From Oasisia sp. SBJ-2009 (lineage: Eukaryota > Annelida > Polychaeta > Sabellida > Siboglinidae), in assembly GCA_964017155.1 (NCBI GenBank), contig OZ024865.1:40836700-40900699 (forward strand): DNA of 64,000 nucleotides, in the 5' to 3' direction. Both the position numbers and the translations under genes were made by a program. The notes below the pieces were generated by a model. The model was given only the letters and a program-made list of their open reading frames with translations, was not told where the DNA came from and searched no databases. Shown piece after piece: positions 63,976 through 64,000 of the stretch. Position 1 is the first letter of the stretch; every line of letters starts with the position of its first letter.

Positions 63976-64000
63976 GTCAGATACATCATGTAAACCACAT

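Noticed and set aside
63423..64000. N-terminal PITPNM exon
   Set aside because: Looked for an MLI/V-KEYR-like start on the minus strand; only ACATCAA-type satellite is present, so the exon must lie beyond the window.

Overview
The window is animal nuclear DNA and almost certainly mollusc. It has split genes with GT-AG introns, very dense microsatellites, decayed non-LTR retrotransposons, tRNA-derived SINEs and MITEs. One gene encodes a Pif/BMSP-type shell-matrix protein (VWA, chitin-binding and laminin-G domains in the mollusc order). A gastropod is my guess, but the sequence does not settle the class.

Three genes are supported, each assembled by hand from exons whose splice phases agree throughout. 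(1) Plus strand, 1210-12075: the 3' part of a gene for a cysteine-rich surface protein. Eight one-exon six-Cys modules of two alternating types (A-B, four times), all in symmetric phase-1 exons, are followed by a C-terminal exon resembling a GPI-anchor signal. The 5' end lies left of the window. (2) Minus strand, 26925-14704: a complete 12-exon, 564-residue Pif97/BMSP-like protein (signal peptide, VWA with complete MIDAS, two chitin-binding segments, LamG). It is tail-to-tail with gene 1. (3) Minus strand, 63422-34453: 21 exons (1285 residues) of a membrane-associated phosphatidylinositol transfer protein (PITPNM/Nir, Drosophila rdgB family), with PITP, FFAT, DDHD and LNS2 regions. Only the N-terminal exon, about 26 residues, is missing to the right. 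Gene 3 lies head-to-tail upstream of gene 2. I see no functional link between the three genes.

The rest is intron and intergenic DNA: (TA)n, (TG)n, (CAGACA)n, (TCTG)n, (CCAG)n and other arrays, several minisatellites, at least nine LINE relics, a tRNA-derived SINE family and several MITE-like families.

The most striking signal is that many minisatellites are anchored on exon boundaries. At six introns in two unrelated genes the repeat unit carries a copy of the adjoining splice site (five donors, one acceptor), with the authentic site at the exon-proximal edge of the array. The end of Pif exon 5 has a dispersed decayed duplicate, and the last codons and stop of Pif sit inside a further small array. 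In addition, three repeat insertions end 17-20 bp inside introns from a 5' splice site. These patterns are read directly from the sequence; any mechanism or function is inference.
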